Positions 24,335 through 32,366 of a DNA stretch of 64,000 nucleotides are shown here, in pieces. Each line of letters begins with the position of its first letter. Within the stretch, counting starts at the first letter, position 1. The translations under genes were made by a program, and so were the position numbers. The notes under the pieces were generated by a model. The model had not been told where the DNA came from and searched no databases. It saw only the letters and a program-made list of their open reading frames with translations. This DNA is from Campylobacter concisus (GTDB taxonomy: Bacteria; Campylobacterota; Campylobacteria; Campylobacterales; Campylobacteraceae), in contig NZ_PPAF01000026.1 in the NCBI RefSeq assembly GCF_002913045.1, positions 124,001 through 188,000 of the forward strand, read 5' to 3'.

Positions 24335-25690
24335 ATGTTATTAAGGATTAAGCAAGCTCTCGCAAATATCCCAATAACCGCGCGCGTAACGCTTTGGTAC
24401 TCGTTTTTTATCATCGTTATCGTGGCGGCTCTAGTTGTTATCTCGGCGGTCGTGGCGGATGAGGTTTTTGAGGATGCGAGCCAAAAAAAGCTAGCCAAAT
24501 CAGTCACCAAAATCGCCAATGATATGGATGAGTTTGAGCCATATGATGATGGGATATTTTTTATAAAATATAACGCAAAAGGCGATGTGATCGGTGGTCT
24601 AGCGCCAAAGCGCTTTCAAATTTCACTTCAAATGAACAGCGGTGCGGTGCAGCTTTATGAAGAAGGCAAAAACCGCTTTTACTACTACGATATCGCAGCT
24701 AAAGGCAAAGATGTCTGGGTCAGAGGCGTGATAAATGCGGAGAAATTTTTCAAAAAAGAGGGGCTATTTTTACTAGCGCTTGGCGTTTTTGTGCCGGTTT
24801 TATTTCTCTTTGTGCTTTACGGCGGCTACAAAACGATAAAAAACGCGATGAAACCAGTCACTACGATGTCAAAAACTGTGCTTGAGATAGGCAGCAGCCG
24901 GGACTTTTCAAAGCGCATAGATCTACCTGCTGGTAAAGACGAGCTGCACGCGCTTGCAAGCGTTTTTAACCAGATGCTTGACTCGCTTGAAAAGGTCTAT
25001 CAAAGCGAAAAACAGCTCACCTCAGACGTCTCGCACGAGCTACGAACGCCACTATCTGTCATCATAGCTGAGAGCGACTACGCTAAAAATTACTCACAAA
25101 ATTTGGGCGAGGCCAAGGAGTCGCTAGAGGTCATCTCTAGGCAGTCAAGGAAAATAACCTCGCTTATAGATCAAATTTTGGAGCTTTCAAGACTGGAATC
25201 TGGCAGAAATTTGGAGCTAAAACGTATAAATTTAAGCTCTATCTTGCAAAATTTAGCCAGCGACTACGAAAAGCTTGCAAGCGTAAAGGATCTAAAATTT
25301 AACTGCATGATAGCACCAGATGCCGTAATCCTCGGCGATGAGCTGATGATATCAAGGCTGGTGGATAACTTTTTAAGCAATGCTCTTAAATTTGCTTCGG
25401 CCAAGATCGAGCTAAATTTAAGCGTGTCAAAAACGCATGCGCTTGTGTCTGTAAAAGACGATGGCATGGGCATCTCTAAAAACGATAGCGAGCTAATCTG
25501 GAATAAATTTTATCAAGTTGAAAGCTCAAGAAACAAAAGCCAAAACAGAGGCAGTGGCCTTGGTCTGGCCATCGCTGCAAATATAGCTAAAATTCACAGC
25601 GCAAAGCTTGGCGTAAAAAGTGAAGCTAGAGCTGGAAGCGAATTTTGGGCAGAATTTGAGCTTGTAAATTTAAAAGAAGTGAAAATTTAG
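24335..25690 (+). CDS. Membrane sensor histidine kinase
   Basis: A 451-residue kinase, partner of the preceding regulator. Order: N-terminal membrane helix (about residues 18-40), periplasmic sensor of about 95 residues, second membrane helix (about 145-165), HAMP, dimerisation domain with phosphoacceptor H in SDVSHELRTPLSV, then the HATPase domain (N box DNFLSNALKFA, G1 VKDDGMGI, F box NKFYQVESS, G2 GSGLGLAIA). All catalytic motifs are intact, in contrast to the truncated regulator. ATG 24335 is chosen over the upstream TTG. The signal is unknown; the two upstream PepSY-type proteins are the obvious candidates for linked sensing. Confidence 0.9.
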   Translation: MLLRIKQALANIPITARVTLWYSFFIIVIVAALVVISAVVADEVFEDASQKKLAKSVTKIANDMDEFEPYDDGIFFIKYNAKGDVIGGLAPKRFQISLQMNSGAVQLYEEGKNRFYYYDIAAKGKDVWVRGVINAEKFFKKEGLFLLALGVFVPVLFLFVLYGGYKTIKNAMKPVTTMSKTVLEIGSSRDFSKRIDLPAGKDELHALASVFNQMLDSLEKVYQSEKQLTSDVSHELRTPLSVIIAESDYAKNYSQNLGEAKESLEVISRQSRKITSLIDQILELSRLESGRNLELKRINLSSILQNLASDYEKLASVKDLKFNCMIAPDAVILGDELMISRLVDNFLSNALKFASAKIELNLSVSKTHALVSVKDDGMGISKNDSELIWNKFYQVESSRNKSQNRGSGLGLAIAANIAKIHSAKLGVKSEARAGSEFWAEFELVNLKEVKI

Positions 25691-25746
25691 GCAGTTTGCT
25701 AAGACAAAATTTATGAAATAGCAAATAAATACGAGTATAAATTTAA

Positions 25747-25775
25747 ACGCCGCATAAAACGGCGTCTATATTTTT
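25747..25775 (+). terminator. Terminator after the histidine kinase
   Basis: ACGCCG (25747-25752), loop CATAAAA, CGGCGT (25760-25765), then a T-rich tract CTATATTTTT. Confidence 0.7.
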
Positions 25776-25813
25776 AAAACAAAGTTAAAGTCATAAACTT
25801 TTACAGAAATTTC

Positions 25814-25915
25814 ATGGTTAGGTTGCTTCAAAAAGAGCTCTTAGGGCATGCTCATATCATAAGCATCAATAAAGACTATCAAAGCTACGAGATAGATGAA
25901 GATAGTAGCGGTTGA
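25814..25915 (+). pseudogene. Possible remnant of a PepSY-like protein
   Basis: A 33-codon frame whose middle part (LLGHAHIISINKDYQSYEID) has the pattern of the second half of a PepSY-like unit (ligand strand, charged turn, YE strand). No ribosome-binding site is seen. It lies in the 514-bp gap 25691-26204 after the PepSY/two-component genes. The rest of the gap holds the kinase terminator, a 7-bp tandem repeat and the nifB-side terminator. Confidence 0.3.
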
Positions 25916-26144
25916 GGTCTATATAGTAAGTAAAGCATTAAGATACGTGATTAAAAGCCTATTTAAAAGGCTTTTAAAAGAGTTTGTAAAAAGATATTTT
26001 TCAAAGTAATGTAAAGAATTTTCGCCACTTTGTTTTTGAGCAAAGCTTGCTCTAACTGCAAATTAACCACACTTCTTAATGTCTTTTTATAACTTTGATA
26101 TCTAACAAAATTTACAAAATTTAGCCGAGAGCCACAATTAAAAA

Positions 26145-26172
26145 CAAAAAACAAAAAACAAAAAACAAAAAT
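26145..26172. repeat. Tandem heptamer CAAAAAA, four units
   Basis: C residues fall exactly every 7 bases (26145, 26152, 26159, 26166), each followed by an A run; the fourth unit is slightly short. It is adjacent to the terminator hairpin at 26175-26200. Confidence 0.7.
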
Positions 26173-26174
26173 GC

Positions 26175-26200
26175 AAAAGGCACTAAATTCAGTGCCTTTT
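26175..26200 (-). terminator. Terminator downstream of the nifB-like gene
   Basis: A perfect 10-bp stem AAAAGGCACT/AGTGCCTTTT with a 6-base loop, just past the stop at 26205. On the minus strand it is followed by T-rich sequence. Confidence 0.8.
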
Positions 26201-26204
26201 ATCG

Positions 26205-27032
26205 CTATCTTTCGCCAAGTTTTCCACATGCATCAGCGCGGCATCTACTGCAATGTGACATTTGATTTATGTCACTACCTATTGATCTACGGATGCGGTG
26301 GATCTCATCGGTTGAAGGGGATTTTAAATTTTCAAAAGGGGTGTCATGCACCGGTATCATCGCCATGCAGTTCATTATGTCAGCTCCCCACTGCTTTGCC
26401 TTTGCTGAGATGCTTTGGACGTGATCCATATTGACCCCAGGGATGACGACGGTGTTTATCTTTACTAGCATGCCAGCCTCTTTTAGCTTGCGGATGCCCT
26501 CATCCTGGCGCGCTAGCAGTATCCTAGCAGCCTCCTCGCCGTAGTAGTTTTTATCTTCATATCTCACCCACGAATAGACCTTCGAGCCAACATCTGGCGT
26601 CACGGCATTAACCGTCACTGTCACGTGGCTCACGCCAAGACGTACGATCTCATCAACATGCTCAGGCAGCGCTAGTCCATTAGTTGAGAGGCAAAGCAGG
26701 ACATTTGGGAAGTGAGACTTGCACTTTTCAAAGGTTGCTAGCGTCTTGTCAGCGTCACACATTGGATCGCCAGGACCAGCGATGCCGATGACGGAGATGT
26801 CTTGTCTAAATTTAAAGAGCTTTTCTAAAAATTTCACCGATTCATCTGGCGTTTGCACCTTTGCCGTTACGCCAGGGCGATTTTCATTAGCGCAGTCATA
26901 TATGCGGTTGCAGAAGTTGCACTGGATGTTGCAGTGAGGGGCAACTGGCAGATGCACGCGTCCGTAGCTAGCGGAGGCCTTTTTGTTAAAGCATGGGTGA
27001 TTGTCTAGTTCAGCCTTAGTGCGAAAGATCAT
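26205..27032 (-). CDS. NifB-type radical SAM protein
   Basis: A 275-residue protein with every NifB hallmark: HPC at 12-14, radical SAM cysteines C34-x3-C38-x2-C41 in PHCNIQCNFCNR, C47 and E-N-R-P at 50-53, AGPGDPMCD, TVTVNAVTPDVG, KINTVVIPGVN, and the C-terminal cluster ligands C261, C264, C269 in CSRCRADACG. NifB builds the 8-iron, carbide-centred NifB-co precursor of nitrogenase cofactor. It is the short form without a NifX-like C-terminal domain. No nifHDK, nifEN or other nitrogenase gene is in the window; instead it follows a NapH-like polyferredoxin and a ModA-like binding protein, all on one strand with overlaps or no gap. Product and client are unknown here. Confidence 0.88.
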   Translation of the reverse strand: MIFRTKAELDNHPCFNKKASASYGRVHLPVAPHCNIQCNFCNRIYDCANENRPGVTAKVQTPDESVKFLEKLFKFRQDISVIGIAGPGDPMCDADKTLATFEKCKSHFPNVLLCLSTNGLALPEHVDEIVRLGVSHVTVTVNAVTPDVGSKVYSWVRYEDKNYYGEEAARILLARQDEGIRKLKEAGMLVKINTVVIPGVNMDHVQSISAKAKQWGADIMNCMAMIPVHDTPFENLKSPSTDEIHRIRRSIGSDINQMSHCSRCRADACGKLGER

Positions 27033-27844
27033 TAGCTCTTTTTCCTTCCAAATTTAATAGCATTTGCATGGCAGACATTGAGGCAGTCACCGCAGTTTGT
27101 GCAGTTTATCTCATCAGGTCTCGTTCCCATCTCGCACTTGCGTAAGCATGCGTCGCAGTCGTCACAGGCACTTGTTTTATAGACACGAAATATCGAAAAT
27201 TTACGCAAAATTTCAAGCACACCACCTGATGGACAGACGAAACGGCACCAAAGGTTAGCTACGATCAGCGAGGCTAGCATGACTGAGATGATGATCACTG
27301 TGCGAGTGACCCACTCCCATTCGCCAAAGCGAAGTGACAAAGTAAGAGCGGTTAGGTACTCATCGCTCGTTCTTATAGGTATCATCATGCGAGGATTGCC
27401 CCAGATAAAATAGGCCCAAAGGCTGATTACTATGGTGGCTAGCATGCTTATCTGAGCGAATATTAGCTTTTTGCTGCGAATTTTTAGCTTGAAAAAGGCA
27501 AATTTACCAAGCATTTGATTGACAAAGCCAGCTGGACAGACCCAGCCACAAAATGCCCTACCAAAGAGGATGACAAGCGCTGGGATAAATAGCCAAAATC
27601 CAAAAAACAGCAACGTGATCCGCCCCCAACAGGTGATGATAGGGCAGTTTTGGCAATTTACAAAAGGCACTACAAAAGGGCATCTAAAAATGCCGTAATA
27701 CGCCCATTGTCCGATGCCAGCTATAAAGATGAGCTGCACTAGGCGTCTTATCTTTGTTGTGGGGGAGTTTTTGCTTCTCTTTTTTAAATTTACGTTACCG
27801 CATGCACTGCTATTAGAGCATGCGCTATTACAGCTACTACACAT
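27032..27844 (-). CDS. NapH-like membrane polyferredoxin with Cys-rich N-terminus
   Basis: A 270-residue inner-membrane protein with about five hydrophobic segments. It carries the NapH/NosR-type CGRAFCGWVCPAGF and CRFVCPSGG motifs and two C-terminal [4Fe-4S] groups (CDDCDACLRKC, CTNCGDCLNVC). Such proteins pass electrons between the quinone pool and periplasmic or cytoplasmic partners. The N-terminus is unusual: four cysteines in the first 15 residues (C2, C5, C9, C15). Its start overlaps the end of the binding-protein gene by eight bases and its stop touches the nifB-like start, so the three form one operon. Electron supply to the radical SAM enzyme or to metal handling is a reasonable inference. 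Confidence 0.85.
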   Translation of the reverse strand: MCSSCNSACSNSSACGNVNLKKRSKNSPTTKIRRLVQLIFIAGIGQWAYYGIFRCPFVVPFVNCQNCPIITCWGRITLLFFGFWLFIPALVILFGRAFCGWVCPAGFVNQMLGKFAFFKLKIRSKKLIFAQISMLATIVISLWAYFIWGNPRMMIPIRTSDEYLTALTLSLRFGEWEWVTRTVIIISVMLASLIVANLWCRFVCPSGGVLEILRKFSIFRVYKTSACDDCDACLRKCEMGTRPDEINCTNCGDCLNVCHANAIKFGRKKS

Positions 27845-28697
27845 CTTTTACACCAAACCTTTCTATAAGCTCTAGCCCACGCGCTGAATAAATGGAGGTA
27901 AAGCCATGTTTTTCAAAAATTTCTTGCCCCTCGGTGCCGCAAACAAAGTCTGCAAAGTCATTTGCGAGCCTTTCATCTTTTACATATTTCATTATATTTA
28001 GCGTAAAAGTGAGCGGTCCAGGCGGGATGAGCTTTTCATCGATGGGCATATACTCGATCTTATCTTTAAACCTATCATGCGTTGTTAGGCGTTTTTCGAT
28101 GATCGAAGCATCGCCCTTGCCATCAACTAGCTCGCACATCATATTTATGACGCATGATCCGTTTGCGACCATGTTTTTCATCACCGCATCAGTGAGGTTT
28201 GAGTTTTTTAATATCCCTTTGACTGGGCCACTGCCAGGGGGCGATGATCTAAGAGGCAGCATCACTCTAACTCCTGGCTCTGCAAGGTCTTTTAAGTCGC
28301 GAATGCCTGCTGGATTGCCTTTTGGCACGACTAGGACGTAGTCAGTAAAGCATAGCGGTCTAAAATGAAGGCTAAGACCAGCTTTGCGAAGTTTTTTAGA
28401 AAGCTCTAAAACCCTTGCTCCAAAGAGCTCGGTCGTGCTTTGAAGTGCTAAAAGCGACTTGCCAAGAGCACCAGCAAAGGCGCCGGTGTATTGGATATTA
28501 TGCCCTGTTCTTGCCTCGTAAATGGTATTTAGCTCATTAAATGCTTCAGATAGGCCTCCACACGACCAAACCTGAAGCAAGTCAGACTTAAATGGCGTAA
28601 AGCCAGCTAGCATCGTTTGTGGAGTGGCAACAGCAGCTGTGGCTAAAGCACCTTTTAAAAAGCCACGGCGTGATATACCAGTTTGTTTTAATTCCAT
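27837..28697 (-). CDS. Tat-exported ModA-like substrate-binding protein
   Basis: A 286-residue periplasmic binding protein. The N-terminus is a Tat signal (SRRGFLKG at residues 9-16, then a hydrophobic stretch), which is unusual for a solute-binding protein and implies export in folded form, perhaps with a metal or cluster bound. The body follows the ModA/WtpA pattern: VWSCGGLSEAFNEL, FTDYVLVVPKGNPAGIRDLKDL and LPLRSSPPGSGPV. No permease or ATPase gene is adjacent, so it may not serve an ABC transporter. It heads the operon with the polyferredoxin and NifB-like genes. The ligand could be molybdate, tungstate or another oxyanion; this cannot be read from the sequence. Confidence 0.8.
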   Translation of the reverse strand: MELKQTGISRRGFLKGALATAAVATPQTMLAGFTPFKSDLLQVWSCGGLSEAFNELNTIYEARTGHNIQYTGAFAGALGKSLLALQSTTELFGARVLELSKKLRKAGLSLHFRPLCFTDYVLVVPKGNPAGIRDLKDLAEPGVRVMLPLRSSPPGSGPVKGILKNSNLTDAVMKNMVANGSCVINMMCELVDGKGDASIIEKRLTTHDRFKDKIEYMPIDEKLIPPGPLTFTLNIMKYVKDERLANDFADFVCGTEGQEIFEKHGFTSIYSARGLELIERFGVKDV

Positions 28698-28960
28698 GAA
28701 ATCTCCTTTTGGGATTTAAGAAATGTAAATTTGATATTTTCGGCACGCGAAACTTGTGAAATTTGACTTTTGAAATTTGCAAAAATGGTAGTTGAAGGTA
28801 AATTTATGCAAATGTAAATTGCGACCGCAATCTAAATTTGAGTGATTATAGCCAAATGCTAGCTTAAAAATCGAGATAAATTTAAAAAACGCAGGGGTAA
28901 AATTGCTAAAGTAAATTTATCGTTTAAAAAATAATTAAGATTTTAGTCGTCAATTTGATG

Positions 28961-28979
28961 TATTATTTTGTAAATAATA
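28961..28979. promoter_or_regulatory. Palindrome A upstream of the type I R-M operon
   Basis: TATTATTT-N3-AAATAATA. The same arms and spacing recur at 29038-29056. The rest of the 378-bp divergent gap 28698-29075 shows only AT-rich promoter-like sequence. Confidence 0.5.
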
Positions 28980-29037
28980 TAAAAATATATTGCTAGTTTT
29001 TACTTTTTTTGTTATACTTCGCTCATAAAATCATTAG

Positions 29038-29056
29038 TATTATTTTTAAAATAATA
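29038..29056. promoter_or_regulatory. Palindrome B, next to the ribosome-binding site of the first R-M gene
   Basis: TATTATTT-TTA-AAATAATA, flanked by one more base pair on each side than needed (G...C). It ends three bases before AAAGGAG. Either an operator or a hairpin in the 5' leader. Confidence 0.5.
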
Positions 29057-29075
29057 CAGAAAGGAGTATCTTAAG

Positions 29076-29660
29076 ATGATAAAAATAGGCGACATATCTG
29101 ATATAAAAACCGGTCTAGTTTTAAACCGTAAAAAGGCAGACAAAAACGTAGATGAGAAATTTCGCTATAAAGTAGTCTCGCTAAAGTCCTTTAATGAAAA
29201 TGCACTCTTTGATGACACATTTGCCGATGAGTTTATATCAAGCGAAAAAATAAGCGATGAGTATAAAGTAAGACTTGGCGATGTTTTGCTGCGACTTAGA
29301 GAGCCGAATTTCGCCGTTTATATAGACAAGGACTATAAAGACCTTATCTACACATCTTTGATGGTTTGCATAAGGGTTAAAAGCGACATATTTGATCCGC
29401 GTTTTGTGGCGCATTATCTAAACAGCAGCGCCGTTAAAAGAGCTCTTGCGCCAGATGTTTCAGGCACTACCATAGCGATGATAGGCGTTGCAAGCATAAA
29501 TAATATAAAAATACCAGCCATAAATTTGCAAACCCAAAACAAGATAGTAAAATACCTAAATTTAGCTCGCGAGGAGAGCAAAATTTTACAAAATTTAGTA
29601 GCTGTAAAGCAAAGATACCACAAAAGCGTATTTGAAAATTTAATAAAAGAGGAGAACTAA
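29076..29660 (+). CDS. Half-size HsdS-like specificity protein (single TRD)
   Basis: A 194-residue protein resembling one half of a type I specificity subunit: one target-recognition domain (IGDISDIKTGLVLNRKKADK start; LGDVLLRLREPNFAVYI; YLNSSAVKRALAPDVSG) and one conserved helix region (IKIPAINLQTQNKIVKYLNL, then LVAVKQRYHKSVFENL). Full HsdS proteins have two of each. The start has an excellent ribosome-binding site (AAAGGAG). The stop is one base before hsdM. A full-length HsdS is also present downstream, so this one could dimerise to give a second, symmetrical specificity, or modulate the system. Confidence 0.8.
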   Translation: MIKIGDISDIKTGLVLNRKKADKNVDEKFRYKVVSLKSFNENALFDDTFADEFISSEKISDEYKVRLGDVLLRLREPNFAVYIDKDYKDLIYTSLMVCIRVKSDIFDPRFVAHYLNSSAVKRALAPDVSGTTIAMIGVASINNIKIPAINLQTQNKIVKYLNLAREESKILQNLVAVKQRYHKSVFENLIKEEN

Positions 29661-29661
29661 G

Positions 29662-31152
29662 ATGCAAAAGACCACACAAGATACTATAAATAACATAGTT
29701 TGGAAGGCTTGCGACACATTTCGCGGCACGATGGACGGAAGCGACTATAAAGACTATGTTTTAACGATGCTTTTTGTTAAATATCTATCTGATTTTTACA
29801 AAGAAAAGCTTGAGTCGCTAAGAGCCGAGTATGGCGATAAGTGCGAGAGGATCGAAGCAAAGCTAAAGAAAGAGAAATTTAAGCTTGATGAGAGCTGCAC
29901 CTTTGAGTATCTTTTAGCGCACAAAGAGGCGGTAAATTTAGGCGAGATAATGAACAAAACTCTAGAAAAGATCGAAGAAGACAACAAAGACAAGCTTGAA
30001 GGTATCTTTAGAAGCATCGACTTTAACAACAAAAACAAGCTTGGCGACACAAAAGAGAGAAACGCTATCTTGAAAAATTTGCTTGAAGACTTTAGCGACA
30101 CTAGGCTAGATCTTCGCCCCTCTATGCTTGAGGGCAACGACATAATAGGCGACGCATACGAGTATCTTATAGCTCATTTTGCAAGTGACTCTGGCAAAAA
30201 AGGCGGAGAGTTTTATACGCCAAGCGAGGTTTCGACGCTTCTTGCAAAGCTAGTTGAGCCAAAAGAGGGCGATATGATCTACGATCCTACTTGCGGTTCT
30301 GGCTCACTTCTTATCAAGGCTTCAAAAGAGGTCGGTAGCAAAAATTTCCGCCTTTATGGACAAGAAAAAAACGGACAAACTCACGCACTTTGCAAGATGA
30401 ATATGTTTTTGCACGAGATAAATGACGCCGTGATCGAGTGGGGCGACACGATCAGAAACCCGCTTCATTTACAAGACAACCTTATAAAGACATTTGACAT
30501 AGTCGTGGCAAATCCCCCTTTTAGCCTAGATAAATGGGGTGCTGACTTTGCTCTAAACGATCCTTTTATGAGATTTGCTAGCTACGCTTTGCCGCCAAAG
30601 AGCAAGGGCGACTACGCATTTGTCGTGCACATGATAAAAAGTCTAAACAACAACGGCAAAATGGGTGTCGTGCTTCCGCATGGAGTGCTATTTCGCGGGG
30701 CAAATGAGGGCAAGATCCGCCAAAAGCTAATCGAAGAAAATTTACTAGACGCCGTCATCGGACTACCGGCAAATTTATTTTACGGCACGAGCATCCCTGC
30801 TTGCATACTCGTTTTTAAGAAAAACCGCGCAAACGAAGACGTGCTATTTATCGACGCTAGCAAGGAATTTGAAAAAGGCAAAAACCAAAACACGCTAACC
30901 GAGCAAAATATAAAAAAGATAGTCACTACCTACAAAAACAGAAGCGAGATAGAAAAATACTCCCACCTAGCAAGCCTTAGCGAGATAAAAGAGAATGACT
31001 ACAACCTAAACATCCCTCGCTACGTCGATACCTTTGAAGAAGAAGAGCTTGTAGATATCGAGGCTACAAAGGCTGAGATCTCACGCCTAGAAGCCGAGCT
31101 AAAAAGCGTTCAAAGCAAGATGAGCGAGTATCTTGAGGAGCTTGGGCTATGA
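29662..31152 (+). CDS. hsdM: Type I restriction-modification DNA methyltransferase HsdM
   Basis: The 496-residue N6-adenine methyltransferase subunit. The N-terminal helical domain (residues about 1-150) is followed by the catalytic domain with SAM motif I DPTCGSGSLL and catalytic NPPFS. Other family parts are GGEFYTPSEVSTLLAKLV just before motif I, and PHGVLFRGANEGKIRQKLI after it. The C-terminus is a coiled coil (EISRLEAELKSVQSKMSEYL) that contacts HsdS. The gene overlaps the full hsdS by four bases (ATGA-type). No lesion is visible, so modification activity is likely. Confidence 0.95.
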   Translation: MQKTTQDTINNIVWKACDTFRGTMDGSDYKDYVLTMLFVKYLSDFYKEKLESLRAEYGDKCERIEAKLKKEKFKLDESCTFEYLLAHKEAVNLGEIMNKTLEKIEEDNKDKLEGIFRSIDFNNKNKLGDTKERNAILKNLLEDFSDTRLDLRPSMLEGNDIIGDAYEYLIAHFASDSGKKGGEFYTPSEVSTLLAKLVEPKEGDMIYDPTCGSGSLLIKASKEVGSKNFRLYGQEKNGQTHALCKMNMFLHEINDAVIEWGDTIRNPLHLQDNLIKTFDIVVANPPFSLDKWGADFALNDPFMRFASYALPPKSKGDYAFVVHMIKSLNNNGKMGVVLPHGVLFRGANEGKIRQKLIEENLLDAVIGLPANLFYGTSIPACILVFKKNRANEDVLFIDASKEFEKGKNQNTLTEQNIKKIVTTYKNRSEIEKYSHLASLSEIKENDYNLNIPRYVDTFEEEELVDIEATKAEISRLEAELKSVQSKMSEYLEELGL

Positions 31153-32366
31153 GCGAATTTAAAAATTTACCGAGTGAATGGAAGGTCGTGAAGCTTGGGG
31201 AAATTGGTAAAGTGATAAATGGATTAACGTATAGTCCTGATAATGTTTCAAATAATGGATTGTTGGTCTTACGCTCATCAAACATAAATGATAATTCTAT
31301 TGTTCTTAATAGTGATGATGTATATGTAAAAGGCATATCAAAATTTAATAAAACGCTAGAAAATGATATTTTAATTTGCGTGAGAAATGGTAGTAAAAAT
31401 TTAATTGGTAAAAGTGCATTAATTACAGAAAAATATAAGGATTTAGCATTTGGTGCGTTTATGGCTATTTTTCGAAGCAACTATAATTTATTCTTGATAC
31501 ATATCTTTAAAACAAATACGTTTTTTAAACAAGTAAAAAACGATCTTGGGGCAACGATAAATTCAATCAATAATGGTAATTTATTAAATTTTAAAATTCC
31601 ACTTCCGCCATTAGACGAGCAAAAAAAGATAGCGGAAATTTTATCTACTTGGGATGAGGCTATAAATTTAACTATAAATTTGATAGAAAGCAAAAAGCAG
31701 TTTAAAAAAGCTCTTATGCAAAATTTACTCACGGCCAAGATCCGCTTTCCCCAGTTCAAAGACGAGTGGAAGGAAACAAAGCTGGGTAAAATTTTAAAAG
31801 AGCATAAAATTAAAAGTGATAACAAAAGTGAGGTTTTTTCTGTATCTGTTCATAAGGGGATTATTAACCAAATAGAACATTTGGGACGTAGTTTTTCAGC
31901 TGAAGATACATCAAATTATAATTTGGTAAAGCCATTTGATTTGGTGTATACAAAAAGTCCAACGGGGGACTTTCCATTCGGCATTATAAAGCAAAATTTA
32001 AACCCTTTTAATGTTATTGTTTCTCCATTGTATGGAGTATTTGAGCCGATAAATAAATTTTTAGGTACTTTATTGCATTACTTTTTTGAATCATCAATAA
32101 GGACAAATAACTATTTGAAGCCAATTATACAAAAGGGGGCAAAAAACACCATAAATATTAGTAATGATACTTTTTTATCAAGAAGCATTCTAGTGCCTAT
32201 AAATTTAGACGAGCAACAAAAAATCGCAGAGGTTTTAATGGCTTGCGATGATGAGATAAATTTACTAAATTTAAAGCTGGAAAATTTGAAAAAACAAAAA
32301 CAAGGCTTGATGCAAAAACTACTAAAAGGAGAAATAAGAACATGTTATGTGAAAAAAGCAATGTAA
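31149..32366 (+). CDS. hsdS: Type I restriction-modification specificity subunit HsdS
   Basis: The 405-residue DNA-recognition subunit. Two target-recognition domains (residues about 1-150 and 205-350), each followed by the conserved helical spacer: PLPPLDEQKKIAEILSTWDE near 160 and PINLDEQQKIAEVLMACDDE near 360. The TRDs are much more AT-rich than the hsdM and hsdR genes, as is usual where TRDs are exchanged. It overlaps hsdM by four bases and the next gene by 25 bases. Confidence 0.93.
   Translation: MSEFKNLPSEWKVVKLGEIGKVINGLTYSPDNVSNNGLLVLRSSNINDNSIVLNSDDVYVKGISKFNKTLENDILICVRNGSKNLIGKSALITEKYKDLAFGAFMAIFRSNYNLFLIHIFKTNTFFKQVKNDLGATINSINNGNLLNFKIPLPPLDEQKKIAEILSTWDEAINLTINLIESKKQFKKALMQNLLTAKIRFPQFKDEWKETKLGKILKEHKIKSDNKSEVFSVSVHKGIINQIEHLGRSFSAEDTSNYNLVKPFDLVYTKSPTGDFPFGIIKQNLNPFNVIVSPLYGVFEPINKFLGTLLHYFFESSIRTNNYLKPIIQKGAKNTINISNDTFLSRSILVPINLDEQQKIAEVLMACDDEINLLNLKLENLKKQKQGLMQKLLKGEIRTCYVKKAM

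Noticed and set aside
26141-26172. CRISPR-like repeat
   Set aside because: Simple 7-bp tandem units without spacers; no cas genes are in the window.
25963-26229. 88-codon minus-strand frame overlapping the terminator and heptamer repeat
   Set aside because: It is encoded by the terminator and A/C repeat, and overlaps the end of the NifB-like gene; no ribosome-binding site.
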